From NCBI GenBank assembly GCA_041741415.1, contig JBGSKC010000086.1, positions 6,320-70,319 of the forward strand: 64,000 nucleotides of DNA, written 5' to 3'. Positions 9,076-17,724 of the stretch are shown in pieces. The DNA is from JANQTF01 sp041741415 (lineage in GTDB: Bacteria > Bacteroidota > Bacteroidia > J057). The position numbers and the translations under genes are program-made. Every line of letters begins with the position of its first letter. Within the stretch, counting starts at the first letter, position 1. The notes below the pieces were generated by a model, which was not told the origin of the DNA, searched no databases, and worked only from the letters and a program-made list of their open reading frames with translations.

Positions 9076-9178
9076 CATGTTAATAGCTATCGGATCCCCC
9101 GTTTTTGAAAATCTTCCGGCGGCCATTTGGCCGCCGGAAGATTTTCAAAAATCATGCGCATGAAGCGCTATTAACATG
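9076..9178. repeat. Long nested palindrome
   Basis: The outer arms catgttaatagc (9076-9087) and gctattaacatg (9167-9178) are perfect 12-bp inverted repeats. Inside, 9102-9151 is a perfect 50-bp palindrome: 24-nt arms separated by TT, containing TTGAAAATCTTCCGGCGGCC. Outside, gctccggagg and cctccgggggc extend the symmetry imperfectly. No ORF is carried. It could be a non-autonomous mobile element or a REP-like structure. Confidence 0.85.
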
Positions 9179-9204
9179 TCGCCCCCTCCGGGGGCTTTGT
9201 CGTT

Positions 9205-9412
9205 TTGTCATGGTGAGCAGGCTGCTTCAGCCCCTTCTGTCATGGTGAGCAGGGCCTCCAGGCACGTCGCCGAACCATGACAAACCGGCGCCCTCCTTCG
9301 GCGACGGCCTGAAGGCCTGCTCAGGATGACGCAAAGCAGGCGACGCCGTTCTTGTCTGACTTCCGACCTCTGACTTCTCGCTTCTGGCAGGACCGTCGCC
9401 GAACCATGACAA
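9205..9412. repeat. Cluster of short direct and inverted repeats
   Basis: GTCATGGTGAGCAGG occurs at 9207-9221 and 9239-9253. CGTCGCCGAACCATGACAA occurs at 9265-9283 and 9394-9412. TGTCATGGT (9238-9246) pairs with ACCATGACA (9274-9282). The pieces look like fragments of small imperfect-palindromic intergenic repeats. Together with the neighbouring elements they fill the whole gene-free stretch from 8902 to 9414. Confidence 0.75.
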
Positions 9413-9414
9413 CC

Positions 9415-10194
9415 CTACTTTCCTCTCCACTTCGGCCACTGCTCCTTCCGCCACCAGCCATCCTCCAGATCCCGGCTCACCGTGAACCAGAGCTTGGTGG
9501 GGTTGTAGGTGTCGATCCCGGTCGGGAGGGTTCTACCATGGGGGTAAGGGTACAAAAAACCGTCAAAGATAACGTGATCCCACTGCCGGTAATGCTTCCA
9601 GCGGTATGACGCCATTCCCGACCATAGGCCCACTTTGAGGCCGATTCCGGGACTAATTTCCAGGGAATAGGGGGCAGCGGTAAATTTACCAAAATGAGCA
9701 CCGCTCGTAGCTCTTACCGTTTTGGCAAAGTGTATACTACCCTCCAGGGAACCTCCAAGAAAAATCATAGCATTGTCTCCAAGAGAAAGTACTCTTACTT
9801 GCAGAGACAACGGCAGATATGCTTGATGGACCTGGTATCTTCTAACTGTCCTAAGAATCTCGTGGTACCTGCCTGTAAAATAGGGATGATTAAAAGGTCT
9901 TCCAAAATTATTGAACTCATGCCGGTACCCCAACCCGGCATCTAGCCGGAAATCTCCCCGTTGTAGCAGGCTGCGGTGCACTGCAAAGCTCAGGTCATAG
10001 GAATAGTTTTGTTCCTCATACTTGAGAATTTCTCTTGCGAGAATAGTTCCCTCAAGGCCAAATAACCTCCGATCTTGAACCTGGCTGGCATACCCTGCAG
10101 TAAACCGCCACCCAGGCTGGAACTGGAATTTCTGGGCCATCATCGGGGTGAGGCTCAGGCAAAAAAGGGCCAGAGAGAAGACACATGCTTTCAT
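9415..10194 (-). CDS. Putative outer-membrane protein of unknown function
   Basis: A 259-residue protein with a signal peptide at residues 1-20 (MKACVFSLALFCLSLTPMMA, then QKFQFQPGW). The remainder is rich in Tyr, Phe, Trp and Arg with alternating beta-strand character and Gly-containing turns, consistent with an outer-membrane barrel of 8-12 strands. I do not recognise a named family. Its first strand pattern (FQPGWRFTAGYASQVQDRRL) is barrel-like. Compared with its neighbours the DNA is slightly richer in A and T around 9700-9900, which may point to separate ancestry. Confidence 0.6.
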   Translation of the reverse strand: MKACVFSLALFCLSLTPMMAQKFQFQPGWRFTAGYASQVQDRRLFGLEGTILAREILKYEEQNYSYDLSFAVHRSLLQRGDFRLDAGLGYRHEFNNFGRPFNHPYFTGRYHEILRTVRRYQVHQAYLPLSLQVRVLSLGDNAMIFLGGSLEGSIHFAKTVRATSGAHFGKFTAAPYSLEISPGIGLKVGLWSGMASYRWKHYRQWDHVIFDGFLYPYPHGRTLPTGIDTYNPTKLWFTVSRDLEDGWWRKEQWPKWRGK

Positions 10195-10393
10195 TTCAGG
10201 TGCCGGTTAGGATGTGATTTGACACAAGGTAGAGAAGAAATTCACCTGAAAAAAGCCAAATCCATCTATCCGGAAAGGGAAATTGGAAAGCCCCAAACGC
10301 ATCCTCTTTCCGCGCCCGCATCATCCACTTTTGTTTTCCGCCTCTGCCAGCTTAGCTTGCTTCTCTTTGATTCTTCCTTCTCCAGCCAACCCT

Positions 10394-10774
10394 ATGCAAC
10401 TATCAACTCCCGGGGATATCCGCCAACTGGTTGAGGCATTTTACGCCAAAGCCAAGCCCGACCCGGTCATCGGCCATTTTTTTACAAAGGTGGTGGCCCT
10501 CGACTGGGACCATCATATCCCGCTCATTTCTGATTTCTGGTCGTCCATGCTGCTCGGGCTGCGCAGTTACCAGGGGAACCCCATGGACAAGCATTTCCAG
10601 CTCGACAGTCTTTCCCGCATGGAACACGCCCATTTCGAACGCTGGCTGGCACTGTGGCCCGAAACTGTTGACGAACTTTTTGTTGGCGACAAAGCCGAAG
10701 AGGCCAAGCGCCGGGCGGCCAGCATCGCTGCTGTCATGGAACATCAGGTAGAAAGGGCAAGAAAAACGCCCTGA
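10394..10774 (+). CDS. Group III truncated haemoglobin
   Basis: A 126-residue globin with the 2-over-2 fold, a small cytoplasmic haem protein. Family features are FYAKAKPDPVIGHFF near residue 16 and the proximal histidine in MEHAHFERWL (His80). They also include W49 in DFWSSMLLG and the typical group III length. Physiological roles in this group are uncertain (peroxide or NO chemistry has been proposed). ATG 10394 is chosen because the 37 residues gained from an upstream in-frame start at 10283 have no family counterpart. It converges on the large helicase gene. Confidence 0.9.
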   Translation: MQLSTPGDIRQLVEAFYAKAKPDPVIGHFFTKVVALDWDHHIPLISDFWSSMLLGLRSYQGNPMDKHFQLDSLSRMEHAHFERWLALWPETVDELFVGDKAEEAKRRAASIAAVMEHQVERARKTP

Positions 10775-10797
10775 GTTTTTGCCGGATCGCCGGGCCG

Positions 10798-13700
10798 TCA
10801 GCTCATCGCTTCCAGCACGCGCCGAAGTTCCCGCTCGGGGTCCTGCCACAGGTTGCGCGCCCAGATCCGGATCCAGCGCCACTGGCGGTCGCGCAGCATG
10901 CCGGGGCGGTACAACTCCCGCTCCTTGGCGCTTAATCCGCCAAAATACCGCGGTCCCTCCGCTTCCAGCCCCAGCAGGTAGTCGCTTTCCCCGCTCCGCC
11001 GGATGGCAAGGTCAAGCTGGTCTGAACCCATCACCGCAGGGTCATCTGCCACATACCCCGCAGCGAGAATCCCGGGCAACAACCTGGCCGCAAGGCCGCC
11101 ACCTGCTGCTATTTCCGGCCGCAGCTGAAGAGGCCCGCGAATCTGCCCCTGTGCCCAGGCATACTGCAGCCAGTCACGAAACATCCCCGGACCGGCATGG
11201 GTGCTTTGCTCCACCCGCAATTCCTCCGGCTGAAAGCTGCACACAACCACCATCTGCCACCGCGCCCGGGTCACAGCCACGTTCAGGCGGTTTTCCCCTC
11301 CCGCCTGGTTCAGCAGGCCAAACCTCGTCTGCAATTTGCCGCTTTTGTCGCGGGCATAGCCGATGGAAAACACAATCACATCCCGCTCGTCGCCCTGTAC
11401 ATTTTCAATGTTTTTGACAAACAAGCCCTGCTGTTCTTCCCCGGCAACGCGCTGCATCAAATCGGTCATAGCTCGAAACAACCCCGGATCAGCTGCCGCG
11501 AGTTCACTCATTCGCTGCTCCAGCAAATCAAGGATCAGTTCCTGCTGGTGAAAATTGAACGTCACAACGCCCACGCTGGGGCGGTCGGATCGCCGGGCCA
11601 GGGTTTCGAGCCAGGCAAGCACCCGCTTTGCCTCCGGTTCGTTTCGCTGATCTTCCCAGCTGCCTTCCACGGCATCCCACACGAGGGGCGGCTGATGCAG
11701 TGGTTCGGGCCTGGCCAGGGGCATCATCCGGTGGGAGTTTTCATAAAACCGCTCATTGGAAAAGCGAATCAGGGCCTCCGACTGGGAGCGGTAATGCCAG
11801 CGCAGCTTCGCTGCCGGGAGGGTTTTCCGGGCCAGGTCCAGGATGCTCTGCACTTCGAGGGGCATGGCCTCTGTGCTGTCGGGGAGGTCTTCTTCGAGAC
11901 GAACGCGATACAAATCCAGGGGAGGAAGTTGCTTGTCGTCTCCGGCAATCACCACCTGCCTGCCGCGCAGCATCACGGGCAGGGCCCGCTCCACAAAGCA
12001 TTGGCTGGCCTCGTCAAAAATCACGAGGTCGAACAGGTCTTTTTCCATCGGGAACATCGCGGCAACAGCCTCCGGCGAAGCCAGCCAGCAGGGTGCCAGC
12101 CGCTGAAGGCCCGTGTGCCAGGTTTCCGAAACCAGCCTCCGAACCGGCCAGAGGTTTCGCTTTTTGCTCACCTGGTGCTCGATATCGCGATAGGTCACCC
12201 TGTTTTTTAACCGGTTAAACTCCAGTTCCTCCACAGCCTGTTCCTTGAGCCGCCTCAGCACCAGCCTGGCCACCTCCGGCTGGCGCTGCTGGTACTTTTC
12301 GCGGTAGCTCTCCAGCATTCTGTCCCAGCCACGGCTGCTCACCTGCAGCAACACCGGCTGGGCTTCCTCGATGGCCTGGATCCAGGTGAGGTACACGCTG
12401 TTGGCGAGCAGGTCGGTGAATGCGGCTTCCGTCGGTTCGCCCGTCAACCCTGTTTCCACCTGATCGAGGAGCTGCTGGCCGTTGAGATCGAGTTCGGCAA
12501 GGAGGCGGTCGAGTGCCTGAAGGTCGATGAAATCGCTGTCAAAGCTGGTTTTGAGCGAACCGGCGAGGCCTCCGGTGGGTGAATCAGCGTTAATGGCTGC
12601 AGCCAGTTGTTCCATCTGCCGTGGGTGCAGCCACAGCCGCCAGCCACGCTGGGCTTCTTCCAGTGCGTCGGTGAAGCGCTCCAGCGCCGCGATTCGCGAC
12701 AGGCTGTGGGCCCATTCGGCATCCAGCCAAATGCCCTGTTCCAGGCGGGGCCGCAGAGGAGGAAAAGGTTCCTTTTCGCGGATTTCCTTCCAGGCTGCCA
12801 GTTGCTCCTGCTTCTGCTCCACCCAACGGCGCTTTTCGCTCTGTGGTTCCAGCAGGGGAAAATCGGCAAAAAAAGCCCAGCCATGCTGCTGAACATACCA
12901 GGCGTGCAGGGCATTTACCTGCTTCATTTCCTTTCCGAGTGCCTGAACAAGCGACTCCTCTCCGGATTTGCCCATCCCCTCCAGGTAGCGGAACAGGAAC
13001 CAGCGCGCTTTCAGATACCGGAGCTGAAACCAGCGCAGCGGCTGATGATGATGGGCTTTCCAGCTCTCCAGATGCTGGTTTAATTCCTCAAAATGCCGCC
13101 AGGAATCATCGTTAAACAGGCTCAGGCGGTCGAGGCGGCTGAGGTGTTTGTTGCAGGCCTCCAGGGCTTTGGCTACTGCGGCCGGTCGCTGCTCATCCAG
13201 CTCCAGGTTTTGCAGGCCCTGCCGAAGGTCGAGGCGCTTGTGAAAACGGTCGAGCCTGCGGAAATGAGCCGTGGCCTGCCTGTTGGCGGCAATGTCTAGC
13301 AGATTTGGCCCCATGTCGGGCATCAACGCCTGGCGCTGCTCCTGAAAACGGGCTAATTGCCCGGCGAGCTGGCCCAGTTCTCCCGAGATTCGCTGCTGGT
13401 CCTGCCACTGGTAATGGCGAAAGGAGAGCCGGTGCTTCCACGGGTAGGCGGCGTCGAAAAACTCCCGGTAGCTGCGAATGGCCCGCATCTGGTCCAGCCA
13501 GCGCAGGAGGCTGCTGTACTGGAGTTTCCTGGCGGTATCATCAAGCGGAAGCCAGGGCCTGTGAGGCGAAGAGAGGGAATACAGCTCGTGCGGACTGAGG
13601 CCAAACCGGCTCCTGTCCTGCAGGGCGCGGGCGAGTTCTTCGAGCTGCTGGGTTTGAGAGTCAATTTCGCGGGAAAGCCTGCGGTATTCGTGCTCAGCGG

Positions 13701-14889
13701 CAGTTTGGGTGAGGTCGCGGAAGGAAGCCTTGAACGCTTCCAGGTCCTGAATTTGCCGGTGAATCTTCTGATACATTGCCGCCCGGTCGTGGCGGTGGTC
13801 GTGAACCAGCATGGCAAAGCGACTGATTCCCAGGCCATCCAGCCGCTTGTACACCACATCAAGGGCTGCCCGCTTTTGCGACACCACCAGCACGCGTTTG
13901 CCATGCGCCAGGGCATCGGTGATGAGGTTCACAATCACCTGCGATTTCCCGGTACCGGGCGGGCCGTGAAGCACAAGGGAGCTTCCCCGCTTCACACTGA
14001 GCAGGGCCTCTTCCTGTGAGGCATCCACCGGAAGGGCAAAATAGCGGTCTTCCTCGCGAATGGGTTTTGGGTCGGGCTGCACGGCTGCCTCCCCGGAAAG
14101 AAAGCGCTCCACATCAAATTCCCCCGGCCGTAAAGCGATCTCGTCATAATCCTGCAACAAGGTGGAATCGGATTGCGGAAACAAGCCCAGAATGGCCTGT
14201 GGCCGGAGTTTCATAACGCCGGTTTTCCAGAGGTCCATGTCTTCCCGCCTGAGATCGGTCCAGGATTCCAGCTGCTTGTGAAACAGGTCCGAATTGAAGT
14301 TTACCTGAATCTCGTAGCCTTTGACTTTTTCATACAATTGCTGCACCCAGGCAGTCCAGTCGGGCCGGGGCTCGAGTTCTTCTTCCCAGATGGCAGCGGG
14401 AAAACGCCAGGACTGAAACTGCTCATAGGCCAGAAGGAAGGTAGGGTTAAAGGTGACAGCCTCCTGGGCAAGGGTGAGTTTCCAGCGGGGGCTGCCCTGA
14501 AGCTGGCGTTCGAGGGTAACGGGAAACAGCAAAAGGGGGCAGCGAACGACGATTCCGTCGAGAAATTTGCCCTCCACAAACGGGAACCCGAGGGCCAGGT
14601 CGTAGGAGCCGGATTCTGCCAGGAGCTGCTGCACAGACCGGAACACCCGGGTGAGCCTGCGGTCCATGAGGTTGGTGGGCTCGTGTCGCGGGTCGATCTG
14701 GCGAATGAGGGGAACGGATTTGCCTGCCATGAGGGTGGCGAGCAGGTCTTCGGCAGATTTTTCGTCGAGGAAGGCAAGTTCACGCCAGTCGAGGTCGCGG
14801 CGCGGCGACAAGCGCCCCAGCTTGAGGGCGCGGTTTCCCTGGCTGAGGTTGGTGAGGCGAAGCTGAAATGCGTGGAGGATCTGGCGCAT
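10798..14889 (-). CDS. Large SF1 (Upf1-like) helicase with C-terminal nuclease-like domain
   Basis: A 1363-residue cytoplasmic protein. Residues 1-280 form an N-terminal domain resembling the region before the helicase in DUF4011-type proteins. Motif I GPPGTGKS is at 309-316, motif II DEAS at 959-962 (context FDEASQCFVERALPVML), and motif III AGDDKQLPP follows. Helicase motifs Y/W-RSQSEALI, VQGDERDVIVFSIGYA and LNVAVTRAR are near residues 1040-1220. About 500 helical residues lie between motifs Ia and II. The last 110 residues (LDLAIRR...LLGLEAEGPRYF...LRDRQWRWIRIWARNLW) match the pattern of the REase_MTES_1575/Vsr-like endonuclease tail. Related architectures include the Hhe antiphage protein; defence function here is inferred. 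Confidence 0.8.
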   Translation of the reverse strand: MRQILHAFQLRLTNLSQGNRALKLGRLSPRRDLDWRELAFLDEKSAEDLLATLMAGKSVPLIRQIDPRHEPTNLMDRRLTRVFRSVQQLLAESGSYDLALGFPFVEGKFLDGIVVRCPLLLFPVTLERQLQGSPRWKLTLAQEAVTFNPTFLLAYEQFQSWRFPAAIWEEELEPRPDWTAWVQQLYEKVKGYEIQVNFNSDLFHKQLESWTDLRREDMDLWKTGVMKLRPQAILGLFPQSDSTLLQDYDEIALRPGEFDVERFLSGEAAVQPDPKPIREEDRYFALPVDASQEEALLSVKRGSSLVLHGPPGTGKSQVIVNLITDALAHGKRVLVVSQKRAALDVVYKRLDGLGISRFAMLVHDHRHDRAAMYQKIHRQIQDLEAFKASFRDLTQTAAEHEYRRLSREIDSQTQQLEELARALQDRSRFGLSPHELYSLSSPHRPWLPLDDTARKLQYSSLLRWLDQMRAIRSYREFFDAAYPWKHRLSFRHYQWQDQQRISGELGQLAGQLARFQEQRQALMPDMGPNLLDIAANRQATAHFRRLDRFHKRLDLRQGLQNLELDEQRPAAVAKALEACNKHLSRLDRLSLFNDDSWRHFEELNQHLESWKAHHHQPLRWFQLRYLKARWFLFRYLEGMGKSGEESLVQALGKEMKQVNALHAWYVQQHGWAFFADFPLLEPQSEKRRWVEQKQEQLAAWKEIREKEPFPPLRPRLEQGIWLDAEWAHSLSRIAALERFTDALEEAQRGWRLWLHPRQMEQLAAAINADSPTGGLAGSLKTSFDSDFIDLQALDRLLAELDLNGQQLLDQVETGLTGEPTEAAFTDLLANSVYLTWIQAIEEAQPVLLQVSSRGWDRMLESYREKYQQRQPEVARLVLRRLKEQAVEELEFNRLKNRVTYRDIEHQVSKKRNLWPVRRLVSETWHTGLQRLAPCWLASPEAVAAMFPMEKDLFDLVIFDEASQCFVERALPVMLRGRQVVIAGDDKQLPPLDLYRVRLEEDLPDSTEAMPLEVQSILDLARKTLPAAKLRWHYRSQSEALIRFSNERFYENSHRMMPLARPEPLHQPPLVWDAVEGSWEDQRNEPEAKRVLAWLETLARRSDRPSVGVVTFNFHQQELILDLLEQRMSELAAADPGLFRAMTDLMQRVAGEEQQGLFVKNIENVQGDERDVIVFSIGYARDKSGKLQTRFGLLNQAGGENRLNVAVTRARWQMVVVCSFQPEELRVEQSTHAGPGMFRDWLQYAWAQGQIRGPLQLRPEIAAGGGLAARLLPGILAAGYVADDPAVMGSDQLDLAIRRSGESDYLLGLEAEGPRYFGGLSAKERELYRPGMLRDRQWRWIRIWARNLWQDPERELRRVLEAMS

Positions 14890-14916
14890 GGCCGAATCTA
14901 CAAAAACATCTCCGAC

Positions 14917-16677
14917 TCAGGGTCGCTGGCCCCTTCCGGGCGGGGCAGCAGGCGACAAGCCTGGCGATCCGGCAGCGCCGGGCGGGCCCTGCGTTGCCTG
15001 CGCCTCTGCGGGGGGAGGTGCCACGCCGTTGAGGTCGAGAACGAAATCCTCAAAATCCCAGTTCGCCCGGATCGAAATGCGGTCTGGCAGGGCCTTGCTC
15101 CGCTCCGGCAACCGCTGCCCGCGCAGGCTTCCCGGGCTCCGCAGGCCATTGCCGTCAGTGTCATAAATGACCTCGAAGCGATAGTCGCCGGGCTCCAGGT
15201 AGCGAAACTGAAACACGCTGTCTGCCACCTGCTGCCTCGCTCCCTTGTCGCCAGGCCCGATCATGAATACAAGCACAGGCCCCCAGGCCTGGGTGTCGGG
15301 GAGTATGTTGCCGCTCAGGGTTCCGTATCCATCCTGCCTGAGCCAGTTCACCGGATACTGAAACACGGTGTCGCGGCGGCTGCTGTCCTGTTCTTCGTAA
15401 AAAAAGCGTCCGTCCACCCGCAGCACCAGCGGAATTCCCTGCGCAGCTTCCTCCGGAACGATCTGCCTGAGGAGCCCCGTTTCTTTCCATTCGAAGCGAA
15501 AACTCTTGCGGAGGCTGTCCACGCTGCTGGTATCTGTGAGGGAAAACAACGCTTCCTGTTCAGGCAAAACGGCCTTTCCCGGCATGAATTCAATGGCTGG
15601 CAGGTCGGTTCGAAGTTTGGGCTTCACAACCAGGGGTTCTTTCCATAGTCGCTGCCGGCTGGGGTCGATGCGCAGCACAATGAGGCTGTCCTTTCCATTC
15701 CCCAGCGAATCCTGAAGTCCCTGCAGCCGAATGTCGAGCCAGCGGCGCCCCCCGGGAACATGGATCCAGAGTTCTTTTTCAGTTCCGGGCAGGTAGGCAG
15801 TTTGGGTGAGCAACAGGCTGTCATTGCCCAGGGTGTCTGTGGCGAAGATCTGGCTGGCCGAAAGGCGGATGGCTTCGCTGAGCTGGATGGCCAGGCTGGA
15901 TTCATTCACCCAAAAAAAGCGGCGAAGGCCCGGCGGGGTCTCATCAGCAAGGAAGGCAAACAGCTTCACAGGGGCCTGACTGGTATCTGCTGTTGGGAGC
16001 AGCACCGAGTCGGCAGCGATGGCGATGAGTTCTGTGGGCTGGTTGTAGGTATTCGACTGATCATCATCCTTTAGCCCAAACACCCGGTAGGTGGTGGCGC
16101 GGAGGTAGGAAAAGGAAAAATCACCCTGCTCGTCTGTCCGGCTCAGGTAGGAGGGACGTTTGGCAAAAATATCGTTTCCCGGCACGGAATCAGCCTCATA
16201 CATCAGCACGAGGAGATCCTTGAGGCCTTTGCCTTCTGCATCCTCGATACGGCCGCGCAGCCGCAGGCTGTCCAGCTGTTCTCCCGTGCTGAAGGCCAGG
16301 GTAAAGGGCTCTGCAATCTGGTTGCGCTCGGTGAGGTCGCGAATGCCGTTCAGGGTTACGACATAGGTTGTTTGGGGCCGGAGTTCCTCGTTGAGTTTGA
16401 GGGTGAGCCGCCTGCCATTGTCGCTGAGCAACACCCTGGGCCGGGCCACGAAGGGGGAAATGAACAAGTCCTTCTTGACGTCCGGCTTCTGGATCGGCTC
16501 GCTGAACACAAAGCGGAGGTCTCCCCCTTTGTAGCTCAGGGTTCCCGTGGGCGGATTGCTGCGCAGCACGGTTGGTGGCACGGAGTCTTTCGTGCCGCCG
16601 GTGGGGTTCAGTTCCTGGGCGCAGCCACCGGCAAAGGCGACAGCCAGGAGTAGCAGAAAAAAAGGAAGACATTTCAT
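14917..16677 (-). CDS. Big_5 Ig-like domain lipoprotein
   Basis: A 586-residue lipoprotein: signal peptide with lipobox FAGGC (Cys19). After the phrase LNPTGGTKDSVPPTVLRSNP comes a Big_5 bacterial Ig-like domain (about 30-130) with the characteristic segment FSEPIQKPDVKKDLFISP and the strand TTYVVTLNGIRDLTERN. A carboxypeptidase-regulatory-like or prealbumin-like segment with GDFSFSYLRATTYRVFGLKDDD follows, and the C terminus has YRFEVIYDTDGNG. The same architecture occurs widely in Bacteroidota, without a proven role. It overlaps the preceding gene by 4 nt and is the last gene of a three-gene operon. Confidence 0.85.
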   Translation of the reverse strand: MKCLPFFLLLLAVAFAGGCAQELNPTGGTKDSVPPTVLRSNPPTGTLSYKGGDLRFVFSEPIQKPDVKKDLFISPFVARPRVLLSDNGRRLTLKLNEELRPQTTYVVTLNGIRDLTERNQIAEPFTLAFSTGEQLDSLRLRGRIEDAEGKGLKDLLVLMYEADSVPGNDIFAKRPSYLSRTDEQGDFSFSYLRATTYRVFGLKDDDQSNTYNQPTELIAIAADSVLLPTADTSQAPVKLFAFLADETPPGLRRFFWVNESSLAIQLSEAIRLSASQIFATDTLGNDSLLLTQTAYLPGTEKELWIHVPGGRRWLDIRLQGLQDSLGNGKDSLIVLRIDPSRQRLWKEPLVVKPKLRTDLPAIEFMPGKAVLPEQEALFSLTDTSSVDSLRKSFRFEWKETGLLRQIVPEEAAQGIPLVLRVDGRFFYEEQDSSRRDTVFQYPVNWLRQDGYGTLSGNILPDTQAWGPVLVFMIGPGDKGARQQVADSVFQFRYLEPGDYRFEVIYDTDGNGLRSPGSLRGQRLPERSKALPDRISIRANWDFEDFVLDLNGVAPPPAEAQATQGPPGAAGSPGLSPAAPPGRGQRP

Positions 16678-17153
16678 TGGCGACTGCGAAGATAGAACAA
16701 AGCCACAGTAGTTCCTGCTCCGGCAATCAGGCCCAGACAGGGGTAGAGCCAGCGCCGGGACCAGTGGTCATATTCTCCCTGAAGGTGCTCGGGGTCCTGC
16801 TGCTGCCAGCGGCGCATCAGGTCTTTGGACACGCTGTCCCGATAAACGAGGGTGTCATTGGCCGGGGAAGCATTCAATTGCAGGACCGGAAGGCGGACAA
16901 TTCTGGACACTTCCTCTTTCCCCACCGGGAGGTACACAATCTCAGGCTTTCCCACCGAAAGCTGCCTCACGGAGGTTGTGTCGAGCTGCAGGGCGGGCCA
17001 CCAGTCCTGCGGGTGAAAGGAACTCACGAGTTTCACCCCTTGAAGGGAATCGACCCTTTCCGCCAGCAGGCGGGCCAGCACCTCGCTGTTGGAAGGCTGG
17101 GCGAAGGCTCCCTGCGCCAGGGGCAGCCAGATCATGGCGAGGATCCACTTCAC
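16674..17153 (-). CDS. Membrane-anchored hypothetical protein
   Basis: A 159-residue protein with a signal peptide (about 1-18, cleaved after AFA) and a single C-terminal transmembrane helix (WLYPCLGLIAGAGTTVALFYL) before a short RSRQ tail. The start is a GTG whose GTGA overlaps the stop of the upstream gene, implying translational coupling. The stop likewise overlaps the start of the Big_5 lipoprotein by 4 nt. An internal ATG seven codons in would shorten the signal peptide. I do not recognise a family. Topology suggests most of it is periplasmic. Confidence 0.7.
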   Translation of the reverse strand: MKWILAMIWLPLAQGAFAQPSNSEVLARLLAERVDSLQGVKLVSSFHPQDWWPALQLDTTSVRQLSVGKPEIVYLPVGKEEVSRIVRLPVLQLNASPANDTLVYRDSVSKDLMRRWQQQDPEHLQGEYDHWSRRWLYPCLGLIAGAGTTVALFYLRSRQ

Positions 17154-17629
17154 GGTTTGTTTCTTTTGTAAAATTCAAACAGGCCCAGCCAGCACCAGCC
17201 AGCCACGGGCAGTGCCGTGAGAAAAACGAGGCTTCCCGGCGCGCGCAGCAAGGCCAGCAACACCGGGGCCGCCAGCAACACAACAGCAATTGCGAGGTGC
17301 AGCCACCATTGCCGCTGAAACTGCGCCTGCCTGCCTTCGAGCAGCCCGAGCTCAGTTCGCATTGCCTCCAGCCAGGGTTGCCAGGCAGGTTGCAGGGCTT
17401 CCAAAGGTGCCAGTAAAGCGAAGTGGCGTTGCATCTGTGCGAGGTGGCGGGCATCCTTTCCCCCCTGCTGCCAGACAGCAAGCGCCTGCGCCGCTGAGGC
17501 CCAGTTGTGCCGGTTCATCTGCTCTGCGTCGCTCAGCATGTTGAGGCCGCAGGACACACAGCGCTGCGGACCGTCGAAGGTTTGTTCTGTCCAGCAATGG
17601 CCACAGATCCAGGAGGAAGGGACATCCAT
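17150..17629 (-). CDS. Zinc-ribbon membrane protein
   Basis: A 159-residue protein beginning with a zinc-ribbon (C9xxC12 and C24xxC27, in WICGHCW and RCVSCG). A helical region with WQQGGKD follows, then two close membrane helices (about residues 108-127 and 131-150). The N terminus is probably cytosolic. It is the first gene of a tightly overlapping operon with a membrane-anchored protein and a Big_5 lipoprotein. The function is unknown; the operon suggests a cell-envelope task connecting a cytosolic metal-binding domain with outer parts of the envelope. Confidence 0.7.
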   Translation of the reverse strand: MDVPSSWICGHCWTEQTFDGPQRCVSCGLNMLSDAEQMNRHNWASAAQALAVWQQGGKDARHLAQMQRHFALLAPLEALQPAWQPWLEAMRTELGLLEGRQAQFQRQWWLHLAIAVVLLAAPVLLALLRAPGSLVFLTALPVAGWCWLGLFEFYKRNKP

Positions 17630-17724
17630 GTTCGAAGAGAGGAATTTGGCCGGAAAAATAACCAGCCTGATGAGGATTAGGGAAATACGGGATAATTTTG
17701 CCCGAAATTCAGGAGAAAAATATC

